Of a stretch of DNA of 11,201 nucleotides, positions 8,842-11,201 are shown piece after piece. The notes below the pieces were generated by a model, which had not been told where the DNA came from, did not search any database, and saw only the letters and a program-made list of their open reading frames with translations. A program made the position numbers and the translations under genes. The DNA is taken from the NCBI GenBank assembly GCA_009469665.1, contig SSTB01000032.1, forward strand, positions 1-11,201, given 5' to 3'. Numbering within the stretch: the first letter of the stretch is position 1; each line of letters starts with the position of its first letter. Source of the DNA: Azonexaceae bacterium (GTDB lineage Bacteria; Pseudomonadota; Gammaproteobacteria; Burkholderiales; Rhodocyclaceae).

Positions 8842-9588
8842 ATGAATTCCAACCTGGAAACCTCAGTTGACCGCTTGCCGAGTCCCGGTATGCCCCGTTC
8901 CCCGGACTTCGGCGCCACTCGGAGCGCTCACCCACCGGGGGCAGCGCTCCGAGCCCGCTGGCGCATCCGGGCGGGCGCCTGGCTTTGTCGCTCCTCCTTG
9001 CAGGCATCAGCCTGCCGCGTCGTCGCTTCGCGCCAGACTCCCGCCCGAACACACCAACGGGCTCGTCCAACTGAGGTTTCCAGGTTCAATTTTTGTGGAC
9101 GGCTTTTCGGATTGAGCTTGGCCTTTGCGCTGGCCGGACCGGTGGCTGGGGCAGACGGAGCAGCGCCGGTGCCGGTCGCCGTGGCGGAAAGCGAGGCCTT
9201 CGAGGTGGTCGGCCGGCTGGAGGACGCAGGCTTTGTTTTCTACATTGACCGGGCCGATAGCAATGCGCCGGTGCTTGGCGCGACGCTGGAGGTCGAAGTT
9301 GGTGGCAAGTCGGCCAAGGCGGTGTTCCGGGCCGAGCGCGGCGATTACCTGATCGCCGACCCCGACTGGCTGAAGCCCCTGCGCCAGCCGGGCGAATACC
9401 CGCTGGCGATGACCCTGGTGGCCGGCACCGAGAGCGATCTGCTCACTGCCGATTTCGACGTCCATGCGCCACCCGGCGCGGCGGCGAGCACGGCCGGGAT
9501 CGGCCGTATCCTTGCCGGGCTGGCTCTGCTCGGCGGGCTGGTCGCCCTGCTGCTCTGGCGTCGCGGGCGCAAGGGAGACCAGGCATGA
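8842..9588 (+). CDS. Unrecognised exported, C-terminally anchored protein of the efflux operon, extended by an in-frame element
   Basis: The ATG at 8842 has a good ribosome-binding site (GGAG, 8 bases ahead) and opens a 248-residue frame. Residues 3-83 are encoded by, or next to, an inserted palindromic element (8849-9087), and are Arg/Pro-rich and low-quality. Real protein character begins at FNFCGRLFGLSLAFALAGPVAGAD, a signal peptide now about 80 residues from the start. Then comes a roughly 110-residue beta-rich domain (VVGRLEDAGFVFYIDR, LGATLEVEVGGKSAKAVF, GDYLIADPDWLKPL, YPLAMTLVAG) and a C-terminal TM (about 219-238) with a WRRGRKG cytoplasmic tail. The stop overlaps the adaptor start (ATGA). 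I do not recognise the family. Its place suggests a periplasmic accessory of the exporter. It may be non-functional or start internally if the extension blocks export. Confidence 0.7.
   Translation: MNSNLETSVDRLPSPGMPRSPDFGATRSAHPPGAALRARWRIRAGAWLCRSSLQASACRVVASRQTPARTHQRARPTEVSRFNFCGRLFGLSLAFALAGPVAGADGAAPVPVAVAESEAFEVVGRLEDAGFVFYIDRADSNAPVLGATLEVEVGGKSAKAVFRAERGDYLIADPDWLKPLRQPGEYPLAMTLVAGTESDLLTADFDVHAPPGAAASTAGIGRILAGLALLGGLVALLLWRRGRKGDQA
8845..8848 (+). repeat. Left AATT, putative target-site duplication
   Basis: AATT directly follows the ATG at 8842 and precedes the left end of the element. An identical AATT follows the right end at 9088-9091. Joining the flanks through one copy gives ATGAATTTTTGTGG, a clean start into the signal peptide. 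Four bases alone are weak evidence; the restored reading frame is what makes it persuasive. Confidence 0.55.
8849..9087. mobile_element. MITE-like / palindromic element, 239 bp, inserted in frame
   Basis: The ends are AACCTGGAAACCTCAGTTG (8851-8869) and its exact reverse complement (9068-9086), a 19-bp perfect terminal inverted repeat. Inside are a hairpin with an 11-bp perfect stem (CTCGGAGCGCT 8918-8928 with AGCGCTCCGAG 8943-8953) and a larger one with 16-base arms matching at 14 (8968-8983 with 9032-9047). The larger one encloses a third hairpin, GCAGGC-ATCA-GCCTGC (9000-9015). It encodes no transposase, so it would be mobilised in trans. AATT flanks both sides. Element plus one AATT is 243 bp, exactly 81 codons, with no stop in the host gene's frame. 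Confidence 0.72.
9088..9091 (+). repeat. Right AATT, putative target-site duplication
   Basis: This is the second copy of the AATT found at 8845-8848, immediately after the right end of the element and at the start of the codons for the signal peptide (AAT TTT TGT GGA). Confidence 0.55.
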
Positions 9589-10697
9589 AGAACGCTTATC
9601 TGTTGAGCCTGCTTCTGGCCGGCCCGAGCCTGCCCCTGGCGGCCCATGAGGGGCACGACCACGGCGACGAGAAGAAAACCATGGTGGTGCCTGGCAACAC
9701 CCCGCAGCGCCTGCCCGATGGGGCCGTCTTCCTGCCCAAGTCGGCGCAGCGTGGTATGGGCGTGCTGACCGAGCGGACGGCCGAAGCCGACCTGCCGAAA
9801 AGCCTGGAACTGACCGGCCGGGTGATCATGGACCCGCACCTCGGCGGGCGTGTCCAGGCGATGATTCCCGGACGCATCGAGGCGGCCGGGCCGCATGGCT
9901 TGCCGGCCGCCGGCAGCAAGGTCAGGAAGGGCGAGGTGCTGGCCTGGGTCATGCCGTCGTCCGGGGCCATAGAGCGTTCCAACCAGTCGGCCCTGCTGGC
10001 CGAGCTGAAAGCCAGCCGCGGGCTAGCCGAAAAGCGCCTGCATCGCCTGCAGGAGCTGGCCGACACGGTGCCCAAGAAGGACATCGAGGCGGCCGAGAGC
10101 GAACTGGCCAGCCTGCACGGTCGGATCGCCGCGGTCGGCGCCGGCCTGTCCGGGCGCGAGGCGCTGGTGGCTCCGGTCTCCGGCGTGCTGGCGGCGAGCA
10201 ACGCCGTGGTCGGCCAGGTGGTCGAGCCGAAGGAACTGATCTTCGAGGTCATCGACCCCGACAGCCTGCACATCGAGGCCAGCGCCTACGAGCCCTTGCC
10301 CCTCGACCAAGTGGTATCGGCGAGCGTCGCGGTCGGTGAGCGCTCGGTGCCCCTGAGCTACATCGGCGCCAGCCGCCGACTGCGCGAGCAGGCCTTGCCG
10401 CTGGTGTTCGAAAACCATGCGACCGGCGCCGGCCTGAGCTTGCCGCTTGGCCAGCCCGTCAAGGTGCAGGTGGGCCTGAAGGCGACGCTGCGCGGCCTGC
10501 CGCTCCCGCTGGCTGCGCTGACCCGCAACACGGCCAACCAGGTGGTCGTCTGGGTCAAGACGGCTCCCGAGCGCTTCGAGGCGCGGGCGGTGCAGACCCA
10601 GCCGCTGGACGGCCTGCGGGTCGTGGTCACCGGCGGCCTGAAAGCCGGTGAACGGGCGGTGGTGCAGGGCGCCAGCCTGATTGCGCAGATACGCTGA
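9585..10697 (+). CDS. RND efflux periplasmic adaptor subunit (CusB/CzcB-like membrane-fusion protein)
   Basis: The adaptor joins the RND pump to the TolC-type channel. The 370 residues start with a signal peptide (MKNAYLLSLLLAGPSLPLAA). The predicted mature N-terminus is HEGHDHGDEKK, a His/Asp cluster suited to binding metal. A beta-barrel/lipoyl half follows (LELTGRVIMDPHLGGRVQAMIPGRIE, about 74-99). Next come an alpha-helical hairpin (about 130-185, ELKASRGLAEKRLHRLQELA), the second lipoyl half (ALVAPVSGVLAASNAVVGQVV, 193-213), the barrel domain, and a membrane-proximal end (GLRVVVTGGLKAGERAVVQG). The start overlaps the preceding stop by four bases, and the pump gene follows after 10 bases. 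Metal specificity cannot be read from it. Confidence 0.93.
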   Translation: MKNAYLLSLLLAGPSLPLAAHEGHDHGDEKKTMVVPGNTPQRLPDGAVFLPKSAQRGMGVLTERTAEADLPKSLELTGRVIMDPHLGGRVQAMIPGRIEAAGPHGLPAAGSKVRKGEVLAWVMPSSGAIERSNQSALLAELKASRGLAEKRLHRLQELADTVPKKDIEAAESELASLHGRIAAVGAGLSGREALVAPVSGVLAASNAVVGQVVEPKELIFEVIDPDSLHIEASAYEPLPLDQVVSASVAVGERSVPLSYIGASRRLREQALPLVFENHATGAGLSLPLGQPVKVQVGLKATLRGLPLPLAALTRNTANQVVVWVKTAPERFEARAVQTQPLDGLRVVVTGGLKAGERAVVQGASLIAQIR

Positions 10698-10707
10698 GGA
10701 CCGGACC

Positions 10708-11201
10708 ATGTTCCAGTGGCTTGTCGAAAAAAGCCTGGCCAGCCGGCTCTTCGTGGGGGCGGGGGCAGTGGCGCTGATGATCTGGGGTGGCGTGCAGGCG
10801 ACCCGCCTGCCGGTGGACGTCTTCCCCGACCTCAACAAGCCGACTGTCACGCTGATGATCGAGGCCGGCGGCATGGCACCGGAGGAAGTCGAGCAGTTGA
10901 TAAGCTTCCCGCTGGAAACGGCGATGAGCGGCCTGCCCGGCGTGGCCGGCATCCGCTCGGTGTCGAGCGCCGGGCTGTCCTTTCACTATATTGCCTTCGA
11001 TTGGGGCATCGATATCTACCGCGCCCGGCAGATGGTCGGCGAGCGGCTCACTGCGATGGAATCGGCCCTGCCGCCGGGCAGTGTGCCGCGCATGGGGCCG
11101 GTGTCGTCGATCATGGGCGAGATCATGCTGGTCGCCATCCCGATCGCCGGGCCGGCCGCCGACGCCAAGGCGGCCCGCGAGTACGCCGACTGGGTGCTGC
11201 G
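10708..11201 (+). CDS. Heavy-metal RND efflux pump (CusA/CzcA family), N-terminal part, runs off the right edge
   Basis: The ATG at 10708 has a GAGGA ribosome-binding site 6 bases ahead. It opens MFQWLVEKSLASRLFVGAGAV, TM1 of an RND pump. Next come RLPVDVFPDLNKPTVTLMIE, the conserved DVFPD.. segment of the HME-RND family, and GMAPEEVEQLISFPLETAM, GLPGVAGIRSVSSAGLSFHYIAF and GIDIYRARQMVGERL, all typical of the PN1/PC1 porter domain. About 165 of roughly 1,030 residues are present. The proton-relay Asp residues and metal-site residues in TM4 that separate Cu/Ag from Zn/Co/Cd pumps lie outside the window, so I give no substrate. Confidence 0.95.
   Translation, partial: MFQWLVEKSLASRLFVGAGAVALMIWGGVQATRLPVDVFPDLNKPTVTLMIEAGGMAPEEVEQLISFPLETAMSGLPGVAGIRSVSSAGLSFHYIAFDWGIDIYRARQMVGERLTAMESALPPGSVPRMGPVSSIMGEIMLVAIPIAGPAADAKAAREYADWVL

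Noticed and set aside
7568..9070. Minus-strand open frame of 500 codons opposite the tolC-like gene and the inserted element
   Set aside because: It is antisense to a clear TolC-family protein. The open frame follows from codon bias, and it ends inside the repeat element.
8803..9588. Longer 261-codon form of the unrecognised efflux-operon gene
   Set aside because: Starting at 8803 would overlap the end of the tolC-like gene by 34 bases and has no ribosome-binding site, whereas 8842 has GGAG at the right distance.

Overview
The window is GC-rich, densely coding bacterial DNA, most likely from a betaproteobacterium of the Rhodocyclales type (Azospira/Dechloromonas/Zoogloea-like). I infer this from protein character, gene order and nested palindromic intergenic repeats. 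No rRNA, tRNA, CRISPR array or transposase gene was seen.

Layout. (1) At the left edge is the N-terminal part of a YibF-like glutathione S-transferase on the minus strand, divergent from purB (adenylosuccinate lyase, plus strand). (2) A 245-bp gap after purB holds only inverted-repeat elements. It is followed by two small translationally coupled plus-strand genes: a two-TM zinc-ribbon protein and a 106-aa DUF2322-like protein. (3) These converge on the minus-strand tgt-yajC-secD-secF cluster (queuosine tRNA modification plus the SecDF-YajC translocon accessory complex). A perfect 22-bp palindrome and a bidirectional hairpin terminator lie between the convergent genes. (4) Divergent from tgt, a plus-strand heavy-metal efflux operon runs off the right edge. 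It encodes a His/Cys-rich CzcI-like periplasmic protein, a TolC/CzcC-like outer-membrane channel, an unrecognised signal-peptide plus C-terminal-TM protein, a CusB/CzcB-like adaptor whose predicted mature N-terminus is His-rich, and the start of a CusA/CzcA-type RND pump. Together they would export a divalent or monovalent metal from periplasm or cytosol across the outer membrane. The substrate cannot be told from this part.

Most striking observation. The unrecognised gene between tolC and the adaptor carries a 239-bp non-coding-looking element with 19-bp perfect terminal inverted repeats and nested hairpins, flanked by AATT on both sides. Element plus duplication is exactly 243 bp (81 codons), has no stop in frame, and sits directly between the start codon and the signal peptide. 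Removing it restores a near-ideal 167-aa secreted protein beginning MNFCGRLFGLSLAFALAG. This looks like a MITE or palindromic element that inserted in frame into an exported protein of a metal-resistance operon. Its core resembles a second nested-palindrome repeat downstream of purB.
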